Below, piece after piece: positions 63,176-64,000 of a stretch of DNA of 64,000 nt. Origin of the DNA: Poindextera sp035604135 (GTDB lineage: Bacteria > Pseudomonadota > Alphaproteobacteria > Caulobacterales > Caulobacteraceae); NCBI GenBank assembly GCA_035604135.1, contig DATNJB010000025.1, positions 22,963 through 86,962 of the forward strand, written 5' to 3'. A model generated the notes under the pieces. The model had not been told where the DNA came from, searched no databases, and was given only the letters and a program-made list of their open reading frames with translations. The position numbers and the translations under genes were made by a program. Position 1 is the stretch's first letter; each line of letters begins with the position of its first letter.

Positions 63176-63821
63176 AGAGGCCGTGAGAACCCGACTGCGG
63201 GCGCAGGCTTCGGGTCGAAAGCGGACACGGCGTCGGAGCCCGAACGCGGGCGATCGCCGGTCGTGATCACCGTCTCTACAGGAGGAGGAAACCCACCTCG
63301 AGCGCCAGGATGACAAGTGCGACCGCCAGTGCCAACGATACGATCGGGGACGGTAATCGCGCGCCGACGCCCTGCCACTGAATCCTCTTGGACACCTTCT
63401 GCGTCCCCCGCCACCGCTACCGCATGATCACGACTCGGCGGCCACTTTGCGGCGGGAAAACAGCGAACCTGAGCCCGACAGAGCGGCTAGCTCAGCCGAG
63501 GCCGCAGGGTAGCGTCCAACGACGATGCCGACGCTGGGCGACTGGTCGCGAGCGGCCTGCGCCGTGCGTTCCTAGGCCGCTGCGTCAGTTCGGTCATGCG
63601 CATCCTCGTTTGGCGGGCCGCGAGCGCGAGATGCGACGCCGGCCGAATCACTTGGAGCTTTCCGCCCTGGCGTCGAGCTGTCCAGCGGGTTCTCGCGGCG
63701 GGCCTGACATCAACTCGCCGACCCCGGTGGCGCGGATAGCCGCAGGACTCCCACCCTGCAATAGGCACGCGCGGCGCGACGCCCCGGCGCCTTGTCACCA
63801 TGCCGACCGGCCGAACTCCGC
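63176..63821. other. Intergenic region with little coding content
   Basis: This 646-base stretch between the FHA gene and the protease end has no convincing long gene. A short minus-strand candidate with one hydrophobic helix (63276-63395) is the only item I would keep. A piece GGTCGAAAGCGGACA around 63212-63226 resembles half of a TGTCCGC...GCGGACA palindrome whose other arm form (TGTCCGCC TTG GGCGGA) occurs at 61909-61925, on the other side of the FHA gene. Confidence 0.5.
63276..63395 (-). CDS. Possible small membrane protein of 39 residues
   Basis: From GTG 63395 the minus strand encodes a 39-residue product, first VSKRIQWQGVGARLPSP, then one hydrophobic helix IVSLALAVALVILALEVGFL ending in TAG at 63276-63278. 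The basic N-terminus and hydrophobic C-terminal helix resemble tail-anchored or subunit peptides. The ribosome site is weak (GGGGGAC upstream). No family or conserved neighbour is known to me; it could be chance in GC-rich DNA. Confidence 0.35.
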   Translation of the reverse strand: MSKRIQWQGVGARLPSPIVSLALAVALVILALEVGFLLL

Positions 63822-64000
63822 CTAGAATGCAGAATCACCTGTCGGAGTGCCGAGGCCAGACGGAGCATCGTAGCCGGGTTCGGCGGTGCAGAAGTACGCA
63901 GGAGAGCACGAACCGTCGCTTCCCGACGTCACATCGTTGAAAGCCGCCGGCACGCTCGGCGCGCCGTACGGAAAGGGCGTCGTATAGAGAAGGGGTGTGG
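63822..64000 (-). CDS. Sedolisin (S53) or related serine-carboxyl protease, C-terminal end
   Basis: The last 58 codons of a minus-strand gene that enters from the right edge; stop TAG at 63822-63824. The encoded end contains AAFNDVTSGSDGSCSPAYFC and TAEPGYDAPSGLGTPTGDSAF, which matches the conserved C-terminus of S53 proteases: FNDVTSG with the calcium-binding Asp, a Cys pair, and GYDxPTGLGTP. The catalytic Ser, Glu and Asp lie outside the window. Likely a secreted acid protease. Confidence 0.75.
   Translation of the reverse strand, partial: TPLLYTTPFPYGAPSVPAAFNDVTSGSDGSCSPAYFCTAEPGYDAPSGLGTPTGDSAF

Noticed and set aside
63487..63801. 104-codon minus-strand frame in the right-hand gap
   Set aside because: Arg-rich and low complexity, no ribosome site at its start and no similarity to a known domain.

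Overview
This is a GC-rich chromosomal window that looks like an alphaproteobacterium of the Caulobacterales (Caulobacter/Phenylobacterium type). The signs are a PodJ-like polarity protein whose upstream region carries GANTC sites, a CtrA-type half site and a DnaA-like box; an imuA-imuB-dnaE2 mutagenesis cassette behind a GTTC-N7-GTTC LexA site; a ligase-associated helicase/PdeM repair pair; and tightly packed genes with ATGA/GTGA overlaps. Most genes are core or housekeeping. No prophage, insertion sequence or CRISPR array was seen.

Layout. 1-9.9 kb: end of an rRNA-type methyltransferase, an ankyrin protein, a tRNA-Gln(CTG), an aldo/keto reductase, a TrxC/DUF302 pair, an acyl-CoA synthetase/amino-acid permease pair, an ArsR-SRPBCC-VOC operon, and a membrane protein/winged-helix regulator pair. 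10-18.6 kb: a frameshifted hybrid histidine kinase, an RND efflux pair, an alpha/beta hydrolase and a HEAT-repeat protein. 18.8-27.6 kb: a thiolase-like protein, a DUF1993 protein, a Baeyer-Villiger-type monooxygenase coupled to an SCP2/phytanoyl-CoA dioxygenase-like protein, a ParDE toxin-antitoxin pair, a P-loop kinase, and thiC behind a TPP riboswitch. 27.6-36.5 kb: Kup potassium transporter, then the SOS mutasome; dnaE2 carries an in-frame 144-base array of palindromes. 36.7-47.5 kb: podJ, pdeM-lhr, a zinc-ribbon protein, ftsE-ftsX-ydcF-plsC and chaC. 47.6-60 kb: a chorismate mutase-hisC-tyrC operon, a porin, DinG, argH-lptM-lysA, a TlpA thioredoxin, a cold-shock protein and GluQ. 60-64 kb: a TetR regulator, two putative tiny membrane proteins, an HNH nuclease, a type VI secretion FHA-domain protein, and the 3' end of a sedolisin (S53) protease entering from the right edge.

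Genes that plausibly work together: ImuA/ImuB/DnaE2 (error-prone SOS repair), Lhr/PdeM and DinG (repair helicases and nuclease); FtsE/FtsX with envelope enzymes; chorismate mutase, aminotransferase and TyrC (Phe/Tyr synthesis); ArgH and LysA with the LptM lipoprotein between them.

The main things to check are the in-frame palindromic insertion in dnaE2, two probable CTG start codons embedded in CTGA gene overlaps, a tRNA-Gln with an altered T-loop, a possible SOS box in front of lhr-pdeM, a promoter/operator lying over an apparent start codon, overlooked small membrane proteins, and two or three single-base frameshifts that may be sequencing errors. I saw no convincing new multi-gene defence or secretion system.
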